Notes: generated by a model from the letters alone, not told the origin. A stretch of DNA of 13,047 nt from CAIJXV01 sp964497135 (GCA_964497135.1 CAZCDO010000109.1:1-13047), one strand, 5' to 3'; positions 1 through 8,079 are shown, counted from the stretch's first letter. Numbers and translations are program-made.

Positions 1-344
1 CCTTTTCGGCTCATGGAACCGTTTCTGAAGTGTCCGTCGTCATGGACAAAATGACCGGCAAATCCCGCGGATTCGGATTCGTCGTCATGCCCAATCAAGC
101 GGAAGGCCAAGCGGCCCTCAATAATTTGAATGATACCGAACTCCAGGGGCGTCGGTTGCGCATCAATGAAGCGCGTCCCCGCGAAGATCGTCCCAGCGGT
201 GGTGGGGGCGGGTATGGCGGCGGCGGTGGTGGTGGCGGTGGCGGATTCCGGCCTCCTCGTGAAGGTGGCGGCGGCGGCCGGCCCTCGCGGGGACCTCGCG
301 AAGGCGGATTCCGTCATGATGATCGCGGCGGGCGCGACTGGTAA
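1..344 (+). CDS. RRM-domain glycine-rich RNA-binding protein (5' end outside window)
   Basis: Open from the window edge, with codons in phase from base 3; the start codon lies upstream. The visible part is the second half of an RNA recognition motif. The RNP1 stretch KSRGFGFVVM carries the aromatic residues that stack on RNA, and it is followed by the last helix and strand (ending near LRINEARPRED). After it comes a low-complexity tail of about 50 residues, very rich in Gly with scattered Arg, Pro and Tyr, ending in GGRDW. One RRM plus a Gly-rich tail is the architecture of the small bacterial and cyanobacterial Rbp proteins, usually about 100-150 aa, which bind single-stranded RNA and are often cold-induced. 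The RNA targets here are unknown. The gene converges on ftsW and shares its terminator. The family call is secure; the cellular role is not. Confidence 0.88.
   Translation, partial: FSAHGTVSEVSVVMDKMTGKSRGFGFVVMPNQAEGQAALNNLNDTELQGRRLRINEARPREDRPSGGGGGYGGGGGGGGGGFRPPREGGGGGRPSRGPREGGFRHDDRGGRDW
193..290 (+). repeat. GGN-rich low-complexity tract encoding the Gly tail
   Basis: A run of GGT, GGC and GGG codons encodes the glycine-rich tail of the RRM protein, interrupted only by a few Tyr, Phe, Arg and Pro codons. The tract is strongly purine-skewed and could slip during replication, so tail length may vary between relatives. It is part of the coding sequence, not a mobile repeat. Confidence 0.6.
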
Positions 345-366
345 GTCGTCCTCGCGATGTGTTTCC

Positions 367-400
367 AAAAAGGCTGGAGCTTTTGCTCCAGCCTTTTTTT
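367..400. terminator. Bidirectional rho-independent terminator
   Basis: A perfect inverted repeat: GGCTGGAGC at 372-380, loop TTTT, GCTCCAGCC at 385-393. It is flanked by A5 on the left and T7 on the right, so the A/T flanks can extend the stem. Read on the plus strand it ends in T7 and terminates the RRM gene, 23 nt past its stop. Read on the minus strand it ends in T5 and lies 54 nt past the ftsW stop, which suits the end of the dcw operon. One hairpin serving two convergent units is the natural reading. Confidence 0.93.
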
Positions 401-453
401 GTGCCCGATCAGGTATCCGGCTCCGCAACCATGCCAGGAGCCCCGAAGGGGGG

Positions 454-1593
454 TTAAATCTTTGCGGAGTCCCGTTCGAAGTCCGCCCCGTCATCCCGTT
501 CGAACGCCAGTGTTTTCCGGGCAATATTGACCAGAATCCCCACGCCGGCCAGGGCGATAATCAGGCTGGATCCGCCGTAACTGATGAACGGCAGGGGAAT
601 GCCTTTGGTCGGTCCCGCCCCGGTAACCACACCGATATTGATGCCGGCCTGGATCACATGCATTAAGGTAATGCCCACCGCCAGGAAGCGGCCGAAGGGG
701 TCCGGTGTCTGACGGGCGACAAAAAAACCGCAGGCCATCAATCCCAGAAACAACAGGGCCACCCCCACCGTTGCGATCACTCCCAATTCCTCCCCGATGA
801 TCGCCAGAATGAAATCGGTGTGTGCTTCCGGCAAATAAAAATGTTTCTGGATGCTTTCGCCCAAACCCCGGCCGGCAAATCCGCCGAGTGAAAAGGCATC
901 CTTCGACTGCCCCAAATGATAGGCCACGGCGGGATATAAATCGGGCCGCAGAAAAGCCAGAACCCGGCCCAACCGGACCGGATCGTGGATCACGGCCACC
1001 ACAAAACCGGCAATCCCCAAAGCTCCAATAATACCCAGCAACCAAAGCCGGGTTCCCCCCAGATACAAGAGCAACAGCCCGACCATTCCAATCAAGGCTG
1101 TCGTTCCGAAATCCGGCTCCAGAAAAATCAACCCACAAAAAAGGGCCAAGGCCAGCAACGGTAGAAACAGGCCTTCCTTCAAGTTTCGCATCCGCGGCCC
1201 CACCAAGGCCATCCAGGCGGAAAACAAAATGACGACCGCCAGTTTGGCGGCCTCGGAGGGTTGCAGACTCACCGGCCCCAAGTGCAACCAGCGCCGACTT
1301 CCCCCAATTCGCACCCCAACCCCCGGAATCAGCACAATCGCCAGGAGAAAAATCGACAACAACCCGATGGGAAAAGCCAGCTTGCGCCAGACCTGGTAAT
1401 CGATCCGGGCGCACAGGGCGCAAACGAACAGGGCAACGCCCAACCAGATCAATTGACGCTTGAGAAAATACTGGGCATCCAGAAAATAGGTCTCACCCCG
1501 GACACTGCTGGCGCTGGCCAGAACCACGATTCCCAGCACCAGCAGAATCATCACAATCGCGACGATCAGTCCGGGGACTCGGGCTCGCATCAT
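454..1593 (-). CDS. ftsW: FtsW, septal peptidoglycan polymerase (SEDS family)
   Basis: A 379-aa polytopic membrane protein of about ten hydrophobic segments, the usual length for FtsW. It polymerises lipid II into glycan strands at the septum, paired with the transpeptidase FtsI. SEDS landmarks: GSRRW at 98-102 followed by QPSE at 111-114; EPDFGTT at 159-165; GRGLGESIQK near 241-250; PEAHTDFILAIIGEELG at 255-271, whose Asp260 matches the conserved essential Asp of SEDS polymerases; and PTKGIPLPFISYGGSS at 328-343. The start overlaps the stop of the LysM gene as ATGA, implying translational coupling. A second ATG follows directly, so the start could be one codon later. RodA is the alternative SEDS protein, but the dcw position and the HTDFI and PTKG motifs favour FtsW. 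It is the last gene of the operon; murG and murC, which commonly follow, are missing. Confidence 0.96.
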   Translation of the reverse strand: MMRARVPGLIVAIVMILLVLGIVVLASASSVRGETYFLDAQYFLKRQLIWLGVALFVCALCARIDYQVWRKLAFPIGLLSIFLLAIVLIPGVGVRIGGSRRWLHLGPVSLQPSEAAKLAVVILFSAWMALVGPRMRNLKEGLFLPLLALALFCGLIFLEPDFGTTALIGMVGLLLLYLGGTRLWLLGIIGALGIAGFVVAVIHDPVRLGRVLAFLRPDLYPAVAYHLGQSKDAFSLGGFAGRGLGESIQKHFYLPEAHTDFILAIIGEELGVIATVGVALLFLGLMACGFFVARQTPDPFGRFLAVGITLMHVIQAGINIGVVTGAGPTKGIPLPFISYGGSSLIIALAGVGILVNIARKTLAFERDDGADFERDSAKI

Positions 1594-2498
1594 TGCCCGG
1601 CGGACGGAATCTTCAACATCTGACCGGCCTTGACTTCAGCGGAAGACAGATTGTTGGCCTTCATTAACTCATCGACCCGAACCCCGTACATCATGGCGAT
1701 GTCATTTAAATTCTGATTCGGCTCAACCATGTGAGTCGTCAACGCCGATCCGCCAACCGCAACCGGGAGATCCGTCGCCCCCATCATCGGCGGCTCGACC
1801 ACTTCGGGCGCTTCCCGCTGAAGGGGTTCGGAATCGGGCGCTTGAACCGTCGGTTCATCCGCCGAACGGGGCGCGGCGCCCTTCGGCAACACCAGCTTCT
1901 GACCGACCCGCAACCGGTCGCTCGTCAGGTTATTCACATCCTTTAACGCCCGCACTGACGTTCCCTGCCGATAGGCAATCGAGGACAACATGTCACCGGA
2001 CTTGACGATATATTCCCCTTCACCGGCAACCGCTTTTGGACGGGATGACTTCGGTGCCGCCTTGACCGCCGGCTTGGCAACCGACTTGCGCGCCACTTCT
2101 TTGGCGGACAGGTCCACGTAGTCGGGCAGAAGCAGTTTCTGGCCGGGTTTGATTTTACCCGGATTGGCAATGTGGTTCATCGACACGATATCCTTGACGC
2201 TGACATTAAAACGCTTTGCGATCAGGGCCAGACTATCGCCGGATTTAATGACATAATATTTCGGTTCCGCCTTGACCGGGACCTGGGCCACGACCGGCTG
2301 TTCGGGAATCGAAGCGGGCAGGGGCTCGGGCAGTTTCACCACCGGCTCCACCACGGGAGTGGTCGGAGGCATCACGGGTTGCTGGGGCGCCCCAACCGAT
2401 TTGGACCGTGTCGTTCCGCAACCCGGCATCAAAACCAACGCACCGATTCCCACTACATGCACGCCAACGATGATACCGACAACCCATGACTTTTTCAT
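1590..2498 (-). CDS. Lipoprotein with three LysM peptidoglycan-binding domains
   Basis: 302 aa. A charged MKK start and a hydrophobic segment (residues 5-24) end at MPGC, with Cys27 a probable lipidation site. The lipobox is imperfect because Pro sits at -2. A Pro/Val-rich linker (about 36-78) follows, then LysM domains at about 80-125 (YYVIKSGDSLALIAKRF), 162-205 (YIVKSGDMLSSIAYRQ) and 255-298 (HMVEPNQNLNDIAMMYG), separated by Pro/Ala/Lys or Pro/Glu linkers. No M23 peptidase or amidase domain follows, unlike full-length NlpD. The protein presumably anchors in a membrane and binds peptidoglycan glycan strands. The start overlaps the murD stop (ATGA) and has a GAGG ribosome site 6 nt upstream. 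Its position between murD and ftsW is where Chlamydia keeps its LysM gene nlpD. A role in division is inferred from context only. Confidence 0.9.
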   Translation of the reverse strand: MKKSWVVGIIVGVHVVGIGALVLMPGCGTTRSKSVGAPQQPVMPPTTPVVEPVVKLPEPLPASIPEQPVVAQVPVKAEPKYYVIKSGDSLALIAKRFNVSVKDIVSMNHIANPGKIKPGQKLLLPDYVDLSAKEVARKSVAKPAVKAAPKSSRPKAVAGEGEYIVKSGDMLSSIAYRQGTSVRALKDVNNLTSDRLRVGQKLVLPKGAAPRSADEPTVQAPDSEPLQREAPEVVEPPMMGATDLPVAVGGSALTTHMVEPNQNLNDIAMMYGVRVDELMKANNLSSAEVKAGQMLKIPSAGQ

Positions 2499-3844
2499 TT
2501 CCGGCCTCTACTGTTCAGTTGTTGAATTAAACCCGTAAAACATTGCCCGCGGTCATCGTAACCGCGAAACTGATCGAAACTGGCACATCCGGGAGAGAGC
2601 AAAATCGTTTCACCGGTCCGCGCCTCTTGCCATGCTTGTGCAACCGCCTCCTGTAATGTTCCACACCTTCGGCAGACCACCGTCTTGCACCAGGCCTTTT
2701 CCAAAACCTCCGCCGACTCGCCAATAAGATAGACTCCCGCCGTTTTCTTTGCCAGCATTATTTTGGGCGTGTTTAAGTCCGTCTCTTTGAGCCGGCCCCC
2801 CGCAATCAACCGCACCGGCCCCGGAGCCATTTCCAGCCCTGCCGTCAGTGCCGCCAGCGTCGTCGCCTTGGAATCGTCGACAAAGAAAATCCCGTCGATT
2901 TCCGCCACGGGTTGCTGCCGATGCGGCAGGCGCTCAAATCGCTTTGCGGTCGCGCCGATTTCCTCCGCTGAAACTCCGGCGAGCGTCAGCGCGGCCGCCG
3001 CCGCCGCCGCCGAGCAACCCAGCACCGGGTTATCAAAGGGGGATTTGCGGAAATCGATGGCGGTCGCCCCCCCCCGCACGATCCCTTCCTGAAATCGCCA
3101 GTCGGCGGTCGCCCCCAATCCAAAAGTGATTCGCGTGACGCCCGGCGGGGTCGGAAGAGAGTCGGCCAGGTCGTCGGGGATCAAGGCATAATCCCCCACC
3201 CCCAGGGACTGGAACAATCGCATTTTAGCCGCCCGGTAAGCGTCCATCGTTCCATGCCGGTCAAGATGGTTCGGATGCAGATTCAACAACAGGGCAATTC
3301 GCGGCCGGAAGGCATTCGTGGTTTCCAACTGGAAGGAACTGACCTCCGCTATCACCCAATCCCACGGCCGGGTATCCATCGCAATTTCACTCAAGGGCGT
3401 CCCATAATTCCCCGCCGCAACAGCGCGAAGCCCGGCGCCGTTTAAAGTGTCGGCACAAAACTTCACCAACGTGCTTTTTCCGCTGGAGCCCGTCACCGCC
3501 AAAACCGGGGCGTTCAATTCCCGCCAGCCGATCTCCAATTCACCCATCAGGGGAATGCCCGCCTGGACGAGCGGCTGAATCCAAGCCGAATCGGGGGCGA
3601 TGCCCGGACTGATCACGGCCGCCACCGCATCGCCCGGCAGGGGTGAAGCCGGCCCCAGTTGGACGGGGATCCCCCCGGCCCTCAACGCTTCCGCCGTACC
3701 CGTCAAATCCGGGGTAACGCCCGCATCGGCCGCGCGAACGACGTACCCCCGCGCCTGCAAAAGCCGAATCGCGGCCCGTCCACTACGGCCCAACCCCAGC
3801 ACCAGGACTGCGGCACCCGGCGGAATAATCGACTTTAAATTCAC
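2495..3844 (-). CDS. murD: MurD, UDP-N-acetylmuramoyl-L-alanine--D-glutamate ligase
   Basis: 449 aa, typical for MurD. It is a cytoplasmic ATP-dependent ligase that adds D-Glu to UDP-MurNAc-L-Ala. The N-terminal Rossmann-like domain has VLGLGRSG at 14-22. The ATP loop is GSSGKST at 119-125, a variant of the commoner GTNGKT. Then come EVSSFQLE at 167-174 and NLHPNHLDRH at 188-197, the metal and substrate region of Mur ligases, and VDDSKATT in the C-terminal half. The start is GTG: the TGA of mraY overlaps a GAGG ribosome site, followed by 5 nt and GTG, and no ATG competes nearby. The 3' end overlaps the LysM gene by 4 nt. A seven-alanine run in the central domain is encoded by a GGC microsatellite. 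Confidence 0.96.
   Translation of the reverse strand: MNLKSIIPPGAAVLVLGLGRSGRAAIRLLQARGYVVRAADAGVTPDLTGTAEALRAGGIPVQLGPASPLPGDAVAAVISPGIAPDSAWIQPLVQAGIPLMGELEIGWRELNAPVLAVTGSSGKSTLVKFCADTLNGAGLRAVAAGNYGTPLSEIAMDTRPWDWVIAEVSSFQLETTNAFRPRIALLLNLHPNHLDRHGTMDAYRAAKMRLFQSLGVGDYALIPDDLADSLPTPPGVTRITFGLGATADWRFQEGIVRGGATAIDFRKSPFDNPVLGCSAAAAAAALTLAGVSAEEIGATAKRFERLPHRQQPVAEIDGIFFVDDSKATTLAALTAGLEMAPGPVRLIAGGRLKETDLNTPKIMLAKKTAGVYLIGESAEVLEKAWCKTVVCRRCGTLQEAVAQAWQEARTGETILLSPGCASFDQFRGYDDRGQCFTGLIQQLNSRGRK
2994..3011. repeat. (GCC)6 trinucleotide repeat inside murD
   Basis: Six perfect GCC units on the plus strand (GGC on the coding strand) encode most of a seven-alanine run in MurD. Gain or loss of a unit would keep the frame and only change the length of the alanine helix. 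It is a simple sequence tract, not a mobile element. Confidence 0.7.
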
Positions 3845-3851
3845 CTATTCC

Positions 3852-4952
3852 TCAGCGGATTTTCAGAGTCGCCACGCCCAACAGGGCAAATAAAATCGAG
3901 AGAATCCAGAATCGGATGGTCACCTGCGTTTCGCTCCACCCGCGCAATTCGAAATGGTGATGGATGGGGGCCATGAGAAAAATTCGTTTGCCCCGCAGTT
4001 TAAAGGAGGCCACCTGCAGAATCACGCTCAGGGCCTCCATCACGAAAACGCCACCCACCAGAATCAACGCGATTTCCTGCCGGATCAAAATCGCCACCAT
4101 GGCGATGCCGCCTCCCAAGGCCAGGCTGCCGGTGTCGCCCATGAAGACCTTCGCCGGATGACAATTAAACCACAGAAAGCCGAGAGACGCACCCAGCAGG
4201 CATCCGCAATAAACCGCCAGTTCCCCACTGCCCGCCACGTACGGAACCCGTAGATACTCGGCGAACAGCACATGTCCGGCGGTATACGACATCACCAGGT
4301 AGGCCAGCGCCACCGAACCACTGCAACCGATCGCCAAACCATCCAAACCATCTGTCAGATTAACCGCATTGGCAGCTCCCACCAAGACCAACCCGAGCAA
4401 GAGATACACCAGGGGAATCGGGAGGCCCGCCGCCGCCGGTGTCTTCAGAAACGGCACCCAAAGTTCTCCAACCCAATCGCGAGTTTCAGGCAAAATCTGC
4501 AGCAAACTCACCATCCCCACCGCCCATGTCACCTGTAATAATAATTTCCGCCGCGCACTGATCCCCTTCGCGCTTTTCCCCCGCAGTTTGGCATAATCGT
4601 CCAGAAATCCGATCGCCCCCATCGCCAGCATCGTGGCCAGGGTCAGATGGATGAACATGCTTTTGGGGTTCGACCACAACAACGTCGCCCCCGTCACCGC
4701 CAGCAGGATCAGCAACCCTCCCATCGTCGGGGTCCCCTGCTTCTTGCCGTGCAGAACATGCAGGCCCGGGGCCTCCTCTTTCCGGATGAATTGGCCGATC
4801 CGCAGGTCTTGCAAACGGCGAATCAACCAGGGTCCAACCACCAGACTGATGAGAAATGCGGTCGCGGCCCCACCCAATGCCCGGAAGGTGATATACTTGA
4901 AAATCCGCAGGGGAGAATACCATTCCGTCAATTCCGACAAATAATACAACAT
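3852..4952 (-). CDS. mraY: MraY, phospho-N-acetylmuramoyl-pentapeptide transferase
   Basis: A ten-helix inner-membrane enzyme that transfers phospho-MurNAc-pentapeptide to undecaprenyl phosphate, making lipid I. I place the start at the ATG giving MLYYLSELTEWY (366 aa). It aligns with the E. coli start (MLVWLAEHL) and has GGAG 5 nt upstream. An in-frame ATG seven codons earlier (4973) is possible but has a poorly spaced ribosome site. Landmarks: KQGTPTMGG near 71-79; GFLDDYAKL with the Asp pair 118-119 that binds Mg; NAVNLTDGLDG at 195-205; NCHPAKVFMGDTGSLALGG at 263-281; and the histidine signature PIHHHFE at 329-335. All expected catalytic residues are present. The gap to murF is 52 nt and murD follows 7 nt downstream. 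Confidence 0.97.
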   Translation of the reverse strand: MLYYLSELTEWYSPLRIFKYITFRALGGAATAFLISLVVGPWLIRRLQDLRIGQFIRKEEAPGLHVLHGKKQGTPTMGGLLILLAVTGATLLWSNPKSMFIHLTLATMLAMGAIGFLDDYAKLRGKSAKGISARRKLLLQVTWAVGMVSLLQILPETRDWVGELWVPFLKTPAAAGLPIPLVYLLLGLVLVGAANAVNLTDGLDGLAIGCSGSVALAYLVMSYTAGHVLFAEYLRVPYVAGSGELAVYCGCLLGASLGFLWFNCHPAKVFMGDTGSLALGGGIAMVAILIRQEIALILVGGVFVMEALSVILQVASFKLRGKRIFLMAPIHHHFELRGWSETQVTIRFWILSILFALLGVATLKIR

Positions 4953-5004
4953 GTCCGCTCCGACTCCTCTCATCCTTCATTCGCGCGCTGGCATTCCCCG
5001 AAAA

Positions 5005-6417
5005 TCAGGCTGGAACGGCCGCGGGCACCCAGTCCCGGGTCCGATAGGCCAGGAGCACCTCTTCGAGCCGAATCCCCCGTGACGCTTTCATCAACACCTG
5101 GTCCCCGGGCCGCACCTGTTCCCGTAAAATGGCGGCCGCCTGCTCCGCCTCTTCACACGCAAACAGCGAAGTCGCCTGAAATCCCGCCGCCTCGGCGCCC
5201 GCAGCCACGGTTTCACCCAATTCACCCACCGTAATGACACCGGCCCAAGGGTGAGCGGCCAGAAAACGGCCCAGCGCCAGATGTTCTGCTTCCTCGTAAC
5301 GGCCCAGTTCCAGCATCCCCCCCAACACCAACCAGCGGCGCCCCGATCCCGGGCCCGCCTGAAATGCTTCGATCGCCGCCCGCATGCTCAAGGGATTGGC
5401 ATTGTAGGCGTCATTGATGAACGTGACCGACCCCACGACCTGCCGTTCCCACCGCATGGGCGCCGATTTAAACCGGCGCAAAACATCCACGATCTCGCGC
5501 CAGGCCACCTCGTGCCCCCGCGCAACCGCAATCGCGAGCATCGCATTGGCAATGTGATGACGGCCCATCAAGGGAATGAAAATTTCGTGGCGTTCCTGGG
5601 TCCGCCGCTCCAGGATCAGGGCGGTCATCCCGGCCGGACCCATCGCCGATTCCAGACATTGATAGTCGGCTTCCTGTTCCAGCGACACGGTCAACACTCG
5701 CCCGGGCGCCTGCGCCGCGAGAATTTCAAAGAAGGGGCAATCGCGATTTAAAACCGCCGTTCCCTCTTCAGGCAAAGACCTCAACACCTCGCTCTTTTCG
5801 AACGCAATCCCTTCGATCGAATCGAAAAATTCGATATGGACCGGGCCGATGCCCGTAATCACCCCCCAGTTGGGTAATACGATCTGACAGAGCGGCATCA
5901 ATTCGCCGGGATGATTCATCCCCACTTCGAACACGCCGGCTTCATCGGAGCGACGCAAACCCAGAACGCTCAAGGGAACGCCTATGGCGTTGTTAAAATT
6001 ACCCCGGGTTCGCGCGGTGGGCAACCGGGCGCTCAGCAGGTCGGCGATCAAATCCTTCACCGTGGTTTTTCCAACACTGCCAGTCACCGCAATGGACGAA
6101 ATCGCAACCTGGCGGCGGTAGGCGGCGGCGATCGCCTGGAGCGCGTCGGCCTGATCGTCCACCGCCAATAACGGACGCGTCGGGGATTCGGGCAGGTACG
6201 GATTGTCGCGCCGCACCAAGGCGGCGGCGGCCCCCCGTTCAAAGGCCTGGTCCAAAAATTGATGGCCGTCAAACCGTTCCCCCTCCAACGCCACATACAA
6301 GGCGCCGGGAGTCAACGCCCGGGTGTCCTGGGTGATGCCCCATACCTCCGCCGGCGAATGCGGAATCCATTCGCCCCGGCTCCACCGCGCCAACTCTTCA
6401 GGATTGAATCTGACCAT
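5005..6417 (-). CDS. murF: MurF, UDP-MurNAc-tripeptide--D-alanyl-D-alanine ligase
   Basis: 470 aa from the chosen start. It adds D-Ala-D-Ala to the UDP-MurNAc tripeptide in the cytoplasm. Motifs: TQDTR near 29-33 in the substrate-binding domain; ATP loop GSVGKTT at 113-119; GNFNN at 139-143; GRHHIANA at 285-292; NDAYNANP at 335-342, typical of MurF; and KASRG at 444-448. The ATG at 6417 is preceded by AGAAGGAG with 7 nt spacing, the best ribosome site in the cluster, and MVRFNPEEL aligns with the E. coli N-terminus (MISVTLSQL). The frame stays open to an ATG at 6576 that overlaps the murE stop as ATGA. Using it would add 53 Arg/Gly/Pro-rich residues with no family counterpart, so I reject that start, but not with certainty. 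Confidence 0.95.
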   Translation of the reverse strand: MVRFNPEELARWSRGEWIPHSPAEVWGITQDTRALTPGALYVALEGERFDGHQFLDQAFERGAAAALVRRDNPYLPESPTRPLLAVDDQADALQAIAAAYRRQVAISSIAVTGSVGKTTVKDLIADLLSARLPTARTRGNFNNAIGVPLSVLGLRRSDEAGVFEVGMNHPGELMPLCQIVLPNWGVITGIGPVHIEFFDSIEGIAFEKSEVLRSLPEEGTAVLNRDCPFFEILAAQAPGRVLTVSLEQEADYQCLESAMGPAGMTALILERRTQERHEIFIPLMGRHHIANAMLAIAVARGHEVAWREIVDVLRRFKSAPMRWERQVVGSVTFINDAYNANPLSMRAAIEAFQAGPGSGRRWLVLGGMLELGRYEEAEHLALGRFLAAHPWAGVITVGELGETVAAGAEAAGFQATSLFACEEAEQAAAILREQVRPGDQVLMKASRGIRLEEVLLAYRTRDWVPAAVPA

Positions 6418-6572
6418 GGTTGTGCTCCTTCTGCCGCTATCTTCCGAAATCCGGGATCGGTGCGGCCGTCGGCCGCCGCCGTTCCCCCCCGGCTTCTCCA
6501 CGCCCGGGAACCGCTGCCCGATTCCGCGCGGATAGTCCGGCCGCGCAAGCGGCGGGATAGTCCTGCGGATTT
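6418..6572 (-). other. 155-nt murE-murF interval, possible leader or N-terminal extension
   Basis: The interval is open in the murF frame and would encode an Arg/Gly/Pro-rich extension starting with ATGA at the murE stop, behind GGGAG with 8 nt spacing. It ends with the strong murF ribosome site. It contains the dyad GCGGCCG-T-CGGCCGC (6462-6476) and a C7 run nearby. No domain is recognisable. Most other junctions in this operon overlap or nearly touch, so a gap of this size is unusual; it may be a degenerate remnant or a post-transcriptional control region. Confidence 0.4.
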
Positions 6573-8057
6573 TCATCGCAACAACTCCCGTGCCACCTGT
6601 CGATCGTCAAACGGGACAATCGTGTTTTCAAATTCCTGGGTGCTCTCATGACCCTTGCCGGCGATCAATACACTGTCTCCCGGCCGGGCCAGCTCGAATC
6701 CGCGGGCGATCGCCCGCGCCCGATCCTCGACCACTTCGACCGCCGATCCCGGTTCAAAACCGGCGCGGATCTCGTCGAGGATCGTTTGCGGGTTTTCCTT
6801 ACGCGGATTGTCGGATGTCAAAATCGAATAATCCGCCAACCGGGACGCCACGGTCCCCATCAAGGGACGTTTGCTCCGATCCCGGTTACCGCCGCATCCA
6901 AAAATCGCCAGGAGCCGCCCGGTCGTAATTTCGCGCAGGGTCTGAAGCGCATTCGTCAGGGCGTCATCGGTGTGGGCGTAATCCACAAAAACCCGGTATC
7001 CCGTCCGCTCATCCGAAACCAGTTCCAACCGGCCGGGGACTTGGGGCATGTGCGCCAAGCCCTCGATAATCCGGTCGAAGGGCATCCCCAGGACCCCCGC
7101 CACCCCCGCCGCCGCCAGCGCGTTCGATACGTTGAACCGGCCCAATAAACCCAGCCGCGCCTCCCCCGTCCCCCACGGTGTGACCAGACGAAACCGGCTT
7201 CCCGCGGCGGACAGCCCGATCTCCTCGGCCTGGATGCTCGCGCCGGGTTTCAGCCCGTACGTCACGACGTTCACCGAAGGATCGATGTCGGCACATAGCA
7301 GCGATGCGCGGGGATCGTCGGCATTGACCACGGCCGCCGCTTTTTTTCCCTGCCGACCCAGCATGCGAAACAGTTCCCGCTTGGCCTCGAAATACGCCTC
7401 CATCGTCTGGTGATAATCGAGGTGATCCCGAGTCAGATTCGTGAACACCCCGACATCGAAGCAGACCTCGTCAACCCGGTGTTGGGTCAGCGCGTGCGAA
7501 GATACCTCAAACACCACGGAGGGAATCCCCGCCTGGATCAATTGGTCGAACATCTCCTGTAAATCCAGCGATTCCGGCGTTGTCCGGCTCGCCGGTAAAA
7601 GGCGTTCCCCAATGATGTACTGGACCGTCCCGATCAAACCCGGAGCGGGGCCGACCGATCCCAGCAGGGACCGGACCATAAAGGTCGTCGAGGTCTTCCC
7701 ATTGGTTCCGGTGACGCCGACCGTCTTTAGCCGCCGGCTCGGTTCCTGGTAAAAACGACTGGCCAGACGGGCCAGCGCCCTTCGGCTATCGGCCACCCGA
7801 ATCAACACGGTTTCCCGGCGAACCCGGACCTCGCGCTCAGCCACCACCGCCACCGCGCCGCGGTTGATGGCCTCTTCGACAAACTCATGCCCATCGGCTA
7901 ACTGCCCGGCCAGGGCAATAAACACGTAACCCGGCCGAACCCGACGCGAATCGTACGCGAGCCCGGTCACGGCACCATCCACCGCACCCCGGACCGTCGC
8001 TCCGTCTAGGGCTTTGACCAATTCGTCCAAAGATATCGTTCTTGCCGCCATATTCAT
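6573..8057 (-). CDS. murE: MurE, UDP-MurNAc-L-Ala-D-Glu--meso-diaminopimelate ligase
   Basis: 494 aa from the chosen ATG. It adds the third stem-peptide residue. Motifs: AYDSRRVRPG near 34-43; ATP loop GTNGKTST at 117-124; TTPES at 159-163; EVSSHAL at 184-190; NLTRDHLDYH at 207-216; AKRELF with Lys226 at the carbamylated-lysine position; GRFNVSNALAA at 306-316; DYAHTDDAL at 359-367; GCGGNRDRSKRP near 387-398; and DNPRKE at 416-421. DNPR is the established marker for meso-DAP rather than lysine specificity. The start is ambiguous: ATGs at 8057 and 8051 both fit the family N-terminus. The frame also extends to TTG at 8093 inside ftsI, which I think unlikely. The ribosome site is weak (GGAG about 13 nt upstream), suggesting reinitiation after the ftsI stop 22 nt earlier. 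Confidence 0.96.
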   Translation of the reverse strand: MNMAARTISLDELVKALDGATVRGAVDGAVTGLAYDSRRVRPGYVFIALAGQLADGHEFVEEAINRGAVAVVAEREVRVRRETVLIRVADSRRALARLASRFYQEPSRRLKTVGVTGTNGKTSTTFMVRSLLGSVGPAPGLIGTVQYIIGERLLPASRTTPESLDLQEMFDQLIQAGIPSVVFEVSSHALTQHRVDEVCFDVGVFTNLTRDHLDYHQTMEAYFEAKRELFRMLGRQGKKAAAVVNADDPRASLLCADIDPSVNVVTYGLKPGASIQAEEIGLSAAGSRFRLVTPWGTGEARLGLLGRFNVSNALAAAGVAGVLGMPFDRIIEGLAHMPQVPGRLELVSDERTGYRVFVDYAHTDDALTNALQTLREITTGRLLAIFGCGGNRDRSKRPLMGTVASRLADYSILTSDNPRKENPQTILDEIRAGFEPGSAVEVVEDRARAIARGFELARPGDSVLIAGKGHESTQEFENTIVPFDDRQVARELLR

Positions 8058-8079
8058 CGGTAATAACCAACTCCATTCC

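Noticed and set aside
130..666. 178-codon plus-strand frame spanning the RRM tail, the terminator and the ftsW end
   Set aside because: It reads through a strong terminator hairpin and two real genes in other frames; no coherent protein features.
491..1423. 310-codon frame antisense-shifted within ftsW
   Set aside because: It lies entirely inside ftsW in another frame of the same strand; it lacks any family motif and is explained by GC-rich codon structure.
4953..4973. Upstream ATG for mraY
   Set aside because: It adds seven residues not found in the family, while the ATG at 4952 has a well-spaced GGAG and aligns with E. coli MraY.
4647..5234. 195-codon plus-strand frame across the mraY-murF junction
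   Set aside because: A Pro/Arg/Gln-rich shadow of two well-identified genes, with no recognisable domain.
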